A stretch of 64,000 bases of DNA from Timema cristinae (lineage: Eukaryota > Arthropoda > Insecta > Phasmatodea > Timematidae): contig JBCFYV010000016.1 in assembly GCA_039000515.1 (NCBI GenBank), forward strand, positions 62,001 to 126,000, written 5' to 3'. The notes under the pieces were generated by a model, which had not been told where the DNA came from, ran no database searches, and saw nothing but the letters and a program-made list of their open reading frames with translations. How positions within the stretch are numbered: the stretch's first letter is position 1; the number at the start of each line of letters is the position of its first letter. This document shows positions 1 to 9,946 of this stretch, one piece after another. The position numbers and the translations under genes are program-made.

Positions 1-1163
1 CCCAATACATTGGCGACCTCCATAGGGGAGGAGACAAGTGAACCGTTAGACATGAGTGCGGGTATATTATAAATGGTATTTTTGCTACTACGTACTTTAC
101 GAATGTGATCCCAAACCTTGGTTGTGGGAGTGGAAATAGTAAGGGTAGAAATAAACTGTCTCCAAGACTCTCTTCTGCTTTCTCGAATAATACGGCGAGC
201 TCTAGCACGTAGAATCCGGAATGACTCCAGATTCTCCGAAGTAGGACGTCGATTAAAGATACGCAGGGCTCTTCGACGGTTAGAAATAGCCAGCCGGCAC
301 TCCTCGTTCCACCAGGGAACAGGACGGTGGCGCGGGTTTGGCGAGGATTTAGGGATGGATGCCCTCGCCGCCGTTATGACCGTCGAAGTAAATTGCCCTG
401 CCTTAACATCGACGTCGGGAGAATGGGGTTCGTCGAATAAGGCGAGCTCGCGGAACTTATCCCAGTTAGCACGTTTAAGAACCCATTGGGTTAACCGTGC
501 TGTACTGGGAGGATCTTGGATTTTTGAAAGCAGAATTGGAAAGTGATCGCTGCCACATAGGTCCGAGTGAACCTCCCAAAGGAAGTGAGCAGCAATCCCG
601 GGGCTACATAGAGCTAGGTCGATGGCAGAGGATACACCATTAAAGGTGGAGAAGTGTGTCCGGGTCCCGGTGTTCATTAACACCAGGTTTCCCGAGACAA
701 GAATATCCTCTACCATCCTCCCGCGGGCATCTGTAAAATTAGACCCCCACACCAGGTTATGCGCGTTAAAGTCCCCCAAGATGATATAGGGGGCGGAAAG
801 TTGTATAAAGAGGGCCTCTAGTGTCCTCTTGGAAACACGTTCACCTGGTGGGAGGTAGATGCAGCATACGGTTACCTCCATAGGAAGGGAGACTCTGACA
901 GCGACCACTTGGAGATCAGAAACAATATTAATATTCTTATGATATATAGTACTTCGTGCGAATATAGCCACACCTCCGCTAGCCCGATCAAAGAAAGGCT
1001 TGTCGGTACGATACACATCGTACCCACGAAGCATCGGGTTGTCAGTTGGGCGGAAGTGGGTCTCCTGCAAACACAAGATGGAAGGATGCAGTGTAGAAAT
1101 TATTAGTTTGATTTCCTCTGCACGAGCATAGAAACCCCTACAATTCCATTGTAGTAGCGACAT
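1..1163 (-). CDS. LINE copy A ORF2 (pol), N-terminal endonuclease part, incomplete at the window edge
   Basis: The frame opens with an ATG at 1163, 18 bases after the ORF1 stop, and stays in register to the window edge (about 387 codons). Residues 1-220 form an APE-type endonuclease. They begin LLQWNCRGFYAR, followed by the LQETHF motif, ILGDFNAHN and the C-terminal SDHFPILL block, which carry the usual catalytic Glu, Asp, Asn and His positions. This enzyme nicks chromosomal DNA to prime reverse transcription. The linker before the reverse transcriptase follows, and the RT itself lies outside the window. Unlike copies B, C and D2, no frameshift was seen, so this ORF2 may be intact further left. 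Confidence 0.8.
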   Translation of the reverse strand, partial: MSLLQWNCRGFYARAEEIKLIISTLHPSILCLQETHFRPTDNPMLRGYDVYRTDKPFFDRASGGVAIFARSTIYHKNINIVSDLQVVAVRVSLPMEVTVCCIYLPPGERVSKRTLEALFIQLSAPYIILGDFNAHNLVWGSNFTDARGRMVEDILVSGNLVLMNTGTRTHFSTFNGVSSAIDLALCSPGIAAHFLWEVHSDLCGSDHFPILLSKIQDPPSTARLTQWVLKRANWDKFRELALFDEPHSPDVDVKAGQFTSTVITAARASIPKSSPNPRHRPVPWWNEECRLAISNRRRALRIFNRRPTSENLESFRILRARARRIIRESRRESWRQFISTLTISTPTTKVWDHIRKVRSSKNTIYNIPALMSNGSLVSSPMEVANVL

Positions 1164-1181
1164 AAGTTATTAGTATGAAAT

Positions 1182-2771
1182 TTAGTTATCCTCGCAATCC
1201 ATTTCACTATCCTTTAAGAATAAAAATTTGTTGAGGCCCTTTATAGGCCCTCTTGCCTTACCCAGTCTCTCCTGTACCTCTCGCTTCAGGAGAGGCTTCG
1301 GCTTATTTTGGAGAGACTGGGTACTCGGATCCTTGTTCGAAGGCTTTAAGGCCTTCGACGCTTTTTTAATAAAAATTTTTTCGGCGGTCTCTCGCTGGTC
1401 CTTCTTCAAGGCACCAGTGGGACTCGCCTTAGCGGCCTCACCTGTTCCGCAACTCGTCCCCACCTCCGGAAGCCCAGAGGTGGGTGTGAGAGGCTCAACA
1501 ACGGCCGCCCTTGTTTTAATGCCCCGAGGCGGGCCCGGGGGGGTTTCCCGAGGCGAGCTCGGGGGTGTTCCCCGAGGCGGGCTCGGGGGTGTTCCCCGAG
1601 GTGGGCTCGGGGGGGTTCCCCGAGGTGGGCTCGGGGGGGTTCCTCGAGGAGGTCTCCTCGGTGGTATAGGTGGAGGAGACGATAGTTGCGGCGGTTTGGC
1701 CTCCTTTAAAAATTTAGGCGCCACAGAAGTTGGCGCGGAATCAACATAAATGTCTCGAGAAGAGACCAATGGCACTGGGCGCGTTGGCTCCTTAGCAATA
1801 TTAACTGCGCAATGGCAGTTGGGACAGTTTATATTTTGACTGACAATCCGGCTATATGACGTTTGAAATACCGGAGCTTGACTTGATACGTATTCCTTGC
1901 GTGCCTGGGCATATGAGAGCTTCTTTTCAGATTGTATCTCCAGGACTTTCTTCTCTACCTTCCATTTTGGGCAGGCCCGAGACCAGGCGGAATGCGGACC
2001 CTTGCAGTTGACGCAGTATTTAGGAGACTCGCATGGTGTTTCGTGAGCCTCCTGTCCACAATCCGCACAGGTTGGCTTACCACGGCATCGCAGCTTCGTA
2101 TGCCCAAATTCCTGGCACTGAAAACAGCGCCGAGGGTTAGGGACATACGGCCGGACCCTGAGCACGTGGAAACCCGCTCGGACCTCCTTTGGAAGGGTTG
2201 GAGTCGCAAAGGTCAGGATATAAGTGTCAGTCTTTTTTTCACTGCCGTTCTTTTTCACTACTATGCGGTATACTTCAGTGACATTCTGAGGGGCTAGCTC
2301 CTCACAGATTTCCTCAATGCTCACGCAGTCGAGGTCATAGCAAGTGACCACTCCCTTGCAAACATTGAGGAACCTGTGGGGTTCCACCTTCACCAGTATA
2401 CGAGACGTATTGCTCAACGGTATTTCTTTAAGAGCCAGTATGTTGCCTGATTGGATGTCGGATGTTGTCTGAATGAGAATGGTGCCGTCACGAAGTTTTC
2501 TTATAGACACACTTGCCTTGGCTGCACCATTTATCGCTCTTTCGAGGATAAATGGGCTCACCCGTTTCATGTTCTCACCTTCGTCCACTCGAGACATTAC
2601 CAGGAAGCGGGGCTGGGGCCTCACCACCTCCTGGATTTCTTCTAATTGAGGGCTAGACGGCCTTACCCGTTTCCGCCTCTTATCGATATTACGGCCCTGT
2701 GAGGGGCCGGGCAGTGAGTTGCCAGCAGGGTTTGGCAGTACGGTGCCAGCGGCGACAAAATTATCGGCCAT
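1182..2771 (-). CDS. LINE copy A ORF1, Gag-like RNA-binding protein with zinc knuckles
   Basis: An uninterrupted 529-codon frame starting MADNFVAAGTV. Near residues 205-265 there are three Cys/His knuckles in a row (beginning CFQCQEFGHTKLRC, CADCGQEAHETPC and CVNCKGPHSAWSRAC). In I and jockey-type LINEs such a protein coats the element RNA and forms the ribonucleoprotein that carries ORF2. Residues of about 355-410 are a proline-rich tandem repeat of the 8-residue unit RGTPPSPP (24 bp per unit, about six units). The unit number differs between copies. The tail is basic and lysine-rich and ends EMDCEDN. ORF2 starts 18 bases downstream, so it is probably reached by reinitiation or another non-canonical step. 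Confidence 0.85.
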   Translation of the reverse strand: MADNFVAAGTVLPNPAGNSLPGPSQGRNIDKRRKRVRPSSPQLEEIQEVVRPQPRFLVMSRVDEGENMKRVSPFILERAINGAAKASVSIRKLRDGTILIQTTSDIQSGNILALKEIPLSNTSRILVKVEPHRFLNVCKGVVTCYDLDCVSIEEICEELAPQNVTEVYRIVVKKNGSEKKTDTYILTFATPTLPKEVRAGFHVLRVRPYVPNPRRCFQCQEFGHTKLRCRGKPTCADCGQEAHETPCESPKYCVNCKGPHSAWSRACPKWKVEKKVLEIQSEKKLSYAQARKEYVSSQAPVFQTSYSRIVSQNINCPNCHCAVNIAKEPTRPVPLVSSRDIYVDSAPTSVAPKFLKEAKPPQLSSPPPIPPRRPPRGTPPSPPRGTPPSPPRGTPPSPPRGTPPSSPRETPPGPPRGIKTRAAVVEPLTPTSGLPEVGTSCGTGEAAKASPTGALKKDQRETAEKIFIKKASKALKPSNKDPSTQSLQNKPKPLLKREVQERLGKARGPIKGLNKFLFLKDSEMDCEDN

Positions 2772-3399
2772 GCCGTAATTGGGGACAACCTACACAGTAC
2801 TCGGATCGTAGACCCAGGGTGATCCAAGTTGGTACTACCACATATGGCCCTGTTAACTGTCCCGACGAGAGGCTCCATACGACGCTAGACATGACAACCT
2901 TCGCATGGAGCATCGCCGAGAGAGAGGTCGTCGCAGCAAGTGGGTGTAGGAAAGTGCCAATTTTACGTCCGGGCCCTCATGAACGCAACCGATCTTTTCC
3001 CAAAGTAGGGTACCCGGTTATTGTCATCCCTAAGGCCCTTCTACTAAGGTATTGCAACCGGCGCACTTTCATTTAGGAGCTCAAGGCAGTGGTATCCAAT
3101 AATAAACAGAGAAGAGCCGGGTTAGTTGCCAAGGTCGTCAACGGAAAGGCCAAAGGCCTCTGTGCAGGACGAACGGTGGGGGAAAGGAAGAAAAAGGTAA
3201 GGATAGATAAAGCGAAGGGGGAAGAGTGAAAAAAGGGGGAAAGTGAAGGAAGAAGAAAATAATGTGAAAGGAAAGATATAGGATAGGTTTTTCCCACACG
3301 AGGTACGTCCTGCACAGAAGCCTCCCCTTTTAGTCGCCTCTTACGACAAGCAGGGGTTACTGCGGGACTATTCTAAACCCCGTCTCGCAGGGGGGACGG
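2772..3399 (-). promoter_or_regulatory. LINE copy A 5' UTR, presumed internal promoter region, with terminal hairpin
   Basis: About 620 bases precede ORF1 and are repeated closely in copies B, C and D2. The first bases (3361-3399, read on the minus strand) form an inverted repeat, CTGCGGGAC and GTCCCGCAG, around a 13-base loop. In copy A one arm has a single change. A second short stem, GTCG with CGAC, follows. A full-length LINE must carry its own promoter here because it is copied from RNA. The exact start site cannot be read from sequence alone. Confidence 0.55.
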
Positions 3400-3402
3400 G
3401 CG

Positions 3403-3833
3403 TCTGTAAAATTAGACCCCCACACCAGGTTATGCGCGTTAAAATCCCCCAAGATGATATAGGGGGCGGGAAGTTGTATAAAGAGGGCCTCTAGAGTCCT
3501 CTTAGGAACACGCTCACCCGGTGGGAGGTAAATGCAGCATATTGTTACTTCCAAAGGGAGGGAGACTGACAGCAATCACTTGGAGATCAGAAACAATATT
3601 AATATTCTTATGATATATAGTGCTTCGTACGAATATAGCCACACCTCCGCTAGCCCGATCAAAGAAAGGCTTGTCGGTACGATACAGATCGTACCACGAA
3701 ACATCGGGTTGTCATTTGGGCGGAAGTGGGTCTCCTGCAAACACAAGATGGAAGGATGCATGGAAGAAATTTGTTGTTTAATTTCCTCTATACGAGCATA
3801 GAAACCCCTACAATTCCATTGTAGTAGCGTCAT
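3403..3833 (-). pseudogene. LINE copy B ORF2 fragment (endonuclease N-terminus)
   Basis: Starts at 3833 with LLQWNCRGFYARIEE and keeps the LQETHF motif and ILGDFNAHN. The frame is broken: the first part reads in one frame to about 3600, and the PPGERVPKRTLEALFIQ part reads in another, so a small indel separates them. It ends where copy A starts, before the SDH motif, so no active endonuclease can be made. Confidence 0.8.
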
Positions 3834-3851
3834 ACTTAATTAATATAATAT

Positions 3852-5417
3852 TTAGTTATCCTCGCAATCCATGTCACTATCCTTTAATAATAAAAATTGG
3901 TTGAGGGCCTTTTTAGGTCCTCTTGCCTTTCCCAGTCTCTCCTGGACCTCCCGCTTCAGGAGAGGCTTCGTTTTATTTTGGAGAGACTGGGTAGTCGGAT
4001 CCTTGCGCCAAGGCTTTGTTAATGCCTTCGACGCTTTTTTAATATTTATTTCGGCGGTCACTCGCTGGTCCTTCTTCAAGGCACCAGTGGGACTCGCCTT
4101 AGCGGCCTCACCTGTTCCGCAACTCGTCCCCACCTCCAGAAGCACAGAGGTGGGTGTGAGAGGCTCAACAACGGCCGCCCTTGATTTAGTACCCCGAGGT
4201 GGGCTCGAGGGGATTTCCCGAGGTGGGCTCGGGGGGGTTCCCCGAGGTGGGCTCGGGGGGGTTCCCCGAGGTGGGCTCGGGGGGGTTCCTCGAGGAGGTC
4301 TCCTCGGTGGTATAGGTGGGGGAGACGACCGTTGTGGCGGTTTGGCCTCCTTTAAAAATTTAGGCGCCACAGAAGTTGGTGCGGGATCAACATAAGTGTC
4401 TCGAGAAGAGACCAATGGCACTGGTCGCGTTGGATCCTTAGCAAGATTAACTGCGCAATGGCAGTTGGGACAGTTTATATTTTGACTGACAATCCGGCTA
4501 TATGAAGTTTGAAATACCGGAGCTTGACTTGATACGTATTCCTTGCGTGCCTGGGCATATGAGATCTTCTTCTCAGATTGTATCTCCAGGACTTTCTTTT
4601 CTACCTTCCATTTAGGACAGGCCCGAGACCAGGCGGAATGCGGACCCTTGCAGTTGACGCAGTATTTAGGAGACTCGCATGGTGTTTCATGAGCCTCCTG
4701 TCCACAATCCGCACAGGTTGGCTTACCACGGCATCGCAGCTTCGTATGCCCAAATTCCTGGCACTGAAAACAGCGCCGAGGGTTAGGGACATACGGCCGG
4801 ACCCTGAGCACGTGGAAACCTGCTCGGACCTCCTTCGGAAGGGTAGGAGTCGCAAATGTTAGGATATACGTATCCGTCTTCCTTTCTTGTCCATTCTTTT
4901 TTGTGACAATACGGTACACTTCGGTGACATGCTGGGGGGAAAGCTCCTCACAGATCTCCTCAATGCTTACGCAGTCGAGGTCATAACAAGTGACCACTCC
5001 CTTGCAAACATTGAGGAACCTGTGGGGCTCCACCTTCACCTGTATATTTGCCGTATTACTCAACGGTATTTCGGAGATCGCCATAATATTTGAGGATTGT
5101 GTGTCGGTCATAGTCTGAATCATAATGGTGCCATCACGCAGTTTCCTTATTAAAACGTCAGATTTTGCTGCTCCATTTATCACTCTTTCGAGGATAAATG
5201 GGCTGACACGTTTCAGATCTAGACTTTCTTCAACTCGAGACATCACCAGGAAGCGGGGCTGGGGCCTCACCACTTCCTGGCTTTTTATCAAGACAGGGCT
5301 GTACGGCCTTACCCGTTTCCGCCTCTTATCATTAATACGGCCCTGTGAGGGGCCGGGCAGTGAGATGCCAGCGGAACTTGGCAGTACGGTGCCAGCGGAC
5401 AGTAAGGTGTCAGCTGT
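3852..5417 (-). pseudogene. LINE copy B ORF1, start codon lost
   Basis: Same zinc-knuckle Gag-like protein as copy A. The frame is open from about 5417 to the stop at 3852. At the position that is ATG in copies A, C and D2, the codon here (5415-5417) is ACA, and an in-frame stop lies just upstream. No canonical start therefore remains before the conserved RKRVRP stretch, although internal TTG or ATG codons exist. The three knuckles are intact. The RGTPPSPP repeat is shorter than in copy A, with about four units. The C-terminus differs from copy A by small in-frame indels and ends DMDCEDN. Confidence 0.7.
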
Positions 5418-6055
5418 GACAATTAACTAATTCATGAGTGGGAGGACAACCTGCAAAAGTACTCGGATCGTAGACCCAGGTTGATCCCAGTTGGTTCTAC
5501 CACATAGGGCCCTGTTAACTCTTCCGACGAGAGGCTCCATACGACGCTAGACATGACAACTTTCATATGGAGCATCGCCGGAAGGGAGGTCACCGCAGCA
5601 AGTGTATGCAGGAAAGTGCTAATTTACGTCCGGGACCCTCATGAACGCAACCGGTCTTTTCTCAAGGTAGGGTACCCGGTTGTCATCCCTAAGGCCCTTC
5701 TACCAAGATATTACAACCGGCGCACTTTCATTCGGGAGCTCAATGCAGTGGTATCCAATAATAAACAGAGAAGTGCCGGGTTAGTTGCCAAGGTCGTCAA
5801 CGGAAAGGCCAAATGCCTCTGTGCAGGATGAACGGTGGGGGAAAGGATGAAAAAAGGTAAGGATAGATAAAGCGAAGGGGGAAGAGTGAAAAAAAGGTGG
5901 AAAGTGAAGGAAGAAGAAAATGATGTGAAAGGAAAGATATAGGATAGGTTTATCCCACACGAGGTACGTCCTGCACAGAAGCCTCCCCTTTTAGTCGCTT
6001 CTTACGACAAGCAGGGGTTACTGCGGGACTATTCTAAACCCCGTCCCGCAGGGGG

Positions 6056-6773
6056 ATTTTATACATTGACTGACAAACAACATGGTGTGTTAAATTGTCA
6101 ACCAACCTTTTTTCTTTTTACAATCTATACATTAAACAAATTCAATTCAGACCTCAAATATGTTTTGTTTTTGTTTGTTGTTTACGGGAATAATGGCCAG
6201 TATATGCAGGAATAGAATTAATGTGTCTTCTAACAAGTGCTACACGATCTTCAGGGAGTTTATTTTTGGGGGTATGACGCCCTCTCTTTTCTACAATATC
6301 ACCAGCATGACTTTTCTTTAACTATTCACCCTCATACTATCTATTTGAAGCGTTTACAGAAACATATTCTTACAAACTTTCACATACACACCTTGACATG
6401 GTAAGAAATAGTTCCGAGAGTACACCCTCTTTGAATTGTCTGCAACACATTTTTCAGATTTTTCTCGTACTTTTACTGATCGACTAATGATAGCAGTCTA
6501 CGAGTCAAATAATCCTGAATTCCAAAATAGCCCAAACAACTTTTGCCTTTCTTCTACACATACTCTTTCTGCACATTTCTGTTTGCAACTACAAACATAT
6601 GCCACAAAGAGTTTTGCTTTAACTTCCTTACCAGTAGATGATGTATATGATTTACCAGCGTTGCACATCTTTTTCCTTATATTCTTTTTCCACTTTTCAG
6701 GATTTCCGTGGTTTCTCTTCCTCTTCTTCCTTTGAGGGTGAGCCTCTTATCTTTATTGCCTTACACTGTATCT
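6056..6773 (-). pseudogene. Decayed gene of unknown arthropod family, main part
   Basis: Reading the minus strand gives a frameshifted but clear coding pattern. An acidic run before a KWKKNIRKKMCNAGKSY stretch is followed by a cysteine-bearing segment (CSCKQKCAERVCVEERQKLF), then FGLFWNSG. Further on come NKLPEDRVALVRRHI, a run ending YTGHYSR, and THHVV. I remember this order of short motifs from repeated uncharacterised arthropod proteins, but I can name no function. The C-terminal end is cut by LINE copy B at 6055. The upstream side is cut by the copia insertion at 6779; the two halves meet if copia plus one GTAAC copy is ignored. Several stops and frameshifts show it is dead. Confidence 0.55.
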
Positions 6774-6778
6774 GTAAC

Positions 6779-7037
6779 TGTGTGAATAACAAAATAGTCA
6801 TATTTGAATTATTAGTTCCAAATGTTTCCGCCCCTTTCATGTGTGTGTTAGGCCTATTACTTGCATCTTTGACTCATGATGATTCCACTTCCTGTTTTGT
6901 ATAACCATGTGCGTACACCGGTCGCTTTGTTATCTAACTTGAAACTTTATCAATTAAAATACTAATCCATTTATACAGCACACTAAAGTTATAGTGCTTA
7001 TTCAATTCCATGATTCTCTGAAATTATAACTGTAACA
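6779..7037 (+). repeat. Copia 5' LTR
   Basis: 259 bp, beginning TGTGTGAATAAC and ending TGTAACA. It is nearly identical to 13700-13958, with roughly ten differences over 259 bp by eye, which points to a fairly recent insertion. A later element interrupts the sequence immediately after it. Confidence 0.93.
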
Positions 7038-7038
7038 G

Positions 7039-8555
7039 TGTAGCAATTATTGCTACAAGTTAACCAAAATTGGGCTAGACAATCAAAACATCACTTACCC
7101 AATTTCACCGACCAGACTAGGCAGCGGGAAGAACACACGTCAGCACGCACTAACAATACCCAAACATCTGAGAGCTCCGAGGCTAGCACCGCATCGTGCC
7201 ACTAGACACCGCCACCCGTCTCATGGACGTGTGTAGAAAAAGATAGAAACTGCCAGAAGACTGTCGACGCTTCTAGTACCGCGCACATCCCCTCTCCCCG
7301 TGTGTTTGAACTCAGTGATCCCCACCCTTGTGTAATCCCGTCTCGAGTGTTAGATAAGTTGTGCATCATATAAAAGACCGTCCGTCAAGAAAGAGACCAC
7401 TCTTGGGTTAGGCTCGGACACTAGAACGAAGCGTAGGCTTCGAGGACATACCTATTCTATGTAAGGAGAAATTCTTTTTTTTGGCGTAAATTAATAAATA
7501 TTGTAATTTTTCTAAATTCCTTTTTGGTCATTTTTACGTTTAAATATTGTTGTTGATACCTTATGCGAATCTTCGTTCTTTTACGGAATATAGAGTAACT
7601 TTTCTTATTTTACAAAAGGATTGTAGTGAAATATGACTTTTGTTAAAAGAAAGTAATGTGGGGAAGTTTTTTCAAAAAGTTAGGTCTGAATTTCTCTAAT
7701 TGTTAGTTAACTTATGCGTTTCAAAATAAATATATTTAGTTAAATTTGAAAGTGTGTTGCAATGCAAAATGGAGTAATATTTATAGGGAAATGTAGTTCT
7801 AACATTAGGACATAATCTTTTTAAATGGTTAATATAATTATGCATTACGTTGATAGCTACTCCTATCTAGTTAACGTTATTTATCTAACTTATGAGTTAT
7901 GTTTCAATGTCAATCAAATGTTGACAGAGTTGGTTAATAATCTTTAGGCTAGACGATTAGACTAGTCGTTTGTTGTGTAACCACGGAACTTTAAAGTTGT
8001 TGGCTAAGATTTTGTATTACTTTTTCACAACTAGCACTGAAATATGTTAGATGTTGTCATACGCCATTTGAATAAGGCCATGCATTTAAATTTAATTAAC
8101 GTATGTTCATAAATATTTTTTGTGAAGAACATAAGAGTGTTATTGTTGCACTTTAGTTTTGCTGATATTGTATCTATACGAAACTTTCTAAGATTCTTTA
8201 AAAGAAGGGCATTGTTCTCTAATAAGATTTTGGCTGAAATTAAATCAAAGTTTTCTTTAAGACTGTTTACTATTCTAGTTTATCCCTAGGTTTTTGATAT
8301 GTGTAATTTCCAAGTTCCTTTTAACTTAGTCTCCGACTTCTTCATATGAAATATAAATTGATCTTGGAAGTTGGACAGTGTTTTTTCACGCTTCTAGGAG
8401 TGAGTGGCGTGCGTTGGAGATGGGTTGTATACCCTGCTAATCTTCGACCTCAAAACATAATGTTACTTACACTGCGCACTCCTATTAGTCTAAAGGTTGT
8501 AATGTTAATTTATTTTATTGTATTGAATCCCTCTAGTTCTAGAGCCTGGATTACA
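7039..8555 (-). repeat. Solo LTR-like insertion 1 in the copia LTR/primer-binding-site boundary
   Basis: 1517 bp beginning TGTA and ending TACA, with the 4-bp duplication ACAG on both sides (7035-7038 and 8556-8559). Removing it and one ACAG joins the copia LTR end directly to its primer-binding site, so the borders are secure. No coding frame of its own is evident. At the left edge lies the perfect inverted repeat TGTAGCAATTATTGCTACA (7039-7057). Placed by analogy with the other LTRs here this is the 3' end, so the LTR is read on the minus strand. A GTAAGT donor on the minus strand is at about 7097. A 4-bp TSD fits Ty3/gypsy-type integration, but the internal family is unknown. Confidence 0.75.
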
Positions 8556-8558
8556 ACA

Positions 8559-8573
8559 GGTTATGGGCCCAGG
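8559..8573 (+). promoter_or_regulatory. Copia primer-binding site
   Basis: The sequence GGTTATGGGCCCAG matches the internal initiator-tRNA-Met segment I remember as the copia primer. It sits one insertion away from the LTR end. When the nested LTR at 7039-8555 and one target duplication are set aside, it directly follows the 5' LTR, as required for minus-strand priming. Confidence 0.75.
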
Positions 8574-8705
8574 CAGCGCGGATTGAATTATTACGGATGG
8601 ATTGGTAAAGTTGTTTTGTGTAAAACGTGGCGTGTTGTTCATGGTCGTCAAGGTCGTGCGATAGCGTCTTTATATTTAAAAAGCAAAAAAAAGTTTGTTA
8701 CAAGT

Positions 8706-9946
8706 ATGGATAAAATATATCTAAACACGGGTGCGAAGCTTGAAGGAAGTGCAAATTGGAATGTGTGGAAATTCCAAGTCAAAGTTATACTACAAGCTAT
8801 GGGGTTATATGGCTTGGTCGATGGGGTGAACCAAAACCGGAGACAACAGATGCAAATTACGCCGATTGGATCTCAAGGACGGGAAAGCTCAAGGAGTCAT
8901 CGTTACACATCTGAACGAAAAGGTTATAGTGCACATAATTAACACTACATCAGCCGCGGAAATGTGGACAAAACTGATGGCTGTATTTGAGAAGAAGTCT
9001 GAAACCAGTTTACACCTAGAGCAACAGAATTTTTTTTCACTTAAGTGTGAAGAAGAAGACATTTTTAACCTTTTTCGCAAAACTTGAAGAAATCCGAGGA
9101 AAAACAGCTCAACTGGGAGAAAACATTCCTGACAAAATGTTAATCACGAAGATATTAATGTCGTTACCGAATAAATTTAAACATTTTGTTGCAGCCTGGG
9201 AATCCGTACCGACGGAGAAACAAAGCATTGGTGAGTTGAAAGCACGCCTACTCATTGAAGAGGAGCGGCAACATGAGATAGATGTACCGGCAACTGCAGG
9301 AACTTCTGTGGCGCTGGCGAGCGAGAGTTACCAGAATGCAGTGAAGTGTTTCAAATGTGGTAAAATAGGCCACTACAAGCGAGATTGCAGATCATCAAAG
9401 GGACCTTGTCATTTTTGTAAGAAGGTTGGTCATCACATTAATGAGTGCAAAGTTCGATTAAATAAGCTACAGCATAAGGGAAAAAATAATGCAAATACAG
9501 TTAATCATGCCCAAGGGAACACGTTCATGGCCAACTTTAATAATAACCAAAATTGGTTAGTTTACACTTTAGCAAGTGAACATGTGTGCTACATAAAGGA
9601 ACCATTTCCGACATACACAGAACTGTCCGATGTTAAAAAGATCGTGATTGGTGATGGAAGTGAACTGGATGCAGTAGGTTATGGCACTGTCGAACTTAAA
9701 GCGTATGATGGTAGGAAATTGATTCAAACAACATTGAACAATGTATTGTGTGTACCTAAAATGACGGTGGACTTATTTTCAGTGAGGAGTTTCATGGACA
9801 GAGGCTATCATATGACCTTTAACAGTGAGTTGTGTAAAATAATGAAAGATGGCCAAGTGTCTGCCATTGGCCATAGGCATAACAAGATGTACATTATGCA
9901 TTTCAGTTTATATGAACATGCTGCGATAGGTTATGGTAAGAACAGT
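8706..9946 (+). pseudogene. Copia gag and protease region, frameshifted, protease site lost
   Basis: Starts at 8706 with MDKIYLNTGAKLEGSANW, the usual copia Gag opening. The frame shifts near 8830 and again near 9060. The Gag core (LNEKVIVHI through LLIEEERQHEI) is the UBN2-type capsid region of copia Gag. Two zinc knuckles follow, CFKCGKIGHYKRDC and CHFCKKVGHHINEC. The protease begins at about 9550, but where family members have an Asp-Ser/Thr-Gly triad this copy reads LVYTLASEH, so the catalytic aspartate is gone. The rest of the protease (VKKIVIGDGSELDAVGYG) is recognisable. The reading is cut at 9946 by the second nested LTR. Confidence 0.85.

Larger units (their letters stand above)
1..3399 (-). 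mobile_element. I-like non-LTR retrotransposon (LINE), copy A, 3' part beyond the window
   Basis: This is the 5' half of a LINE read on the minus strand: a 5' UTR at about 2772-3399, ORF1 at 1182-2771 and the start of ORF2 at 1-1163. Both reading frames are open and no break was seen, so it is the best preserved of the five copies here. The 5' end is fixed by comparison with copies B, C and D2, which all begin with the same G/C-rich hairpin. It abuts the middle of copy B's endonuclease sequence, so A either inserted into B or the two form a head-to-tail tandem. The I-group placement rests on an APE-type endonuclease, an RNase H domain and TAA-type tails seen in sister copies. The clade name is an inference. 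Confidence 0.85.
3400..6055 (-). mobile_element. I-like LINE, copy B, cut off inside ORF2 by copy A
   Basis: Minus-strand copy with a 5' UTR (about 5418-6055), ORF1 and the first 140 or so codons of ORF2. Homology to ORF2 stops at about 3400, where the 5' end of copy A begins. The 5' end is the conserved hairpin at 6021-6051 with perfect 9-bp arms. The neighbouring sequence at 6056 and beyond is a decayed unrelated gene, so copy B inserted there. Confidence 0.85.

Noticed and set aside
1228..1749. Long plus-strand frame rich in Gly/Val opposite LINE A ORF1
   Set aside because: It is the antisense of the proline-rich repeat. The minus-strand frame has zinc knuckles and matches the other copies.
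7368..7380. TATAAAAG on the plus strand as promoter of LTR-like insertion 1
   Set aside because: The hairpin, donor and G/C-rich end place the LTR on the minus strand, so this box is probably chance.
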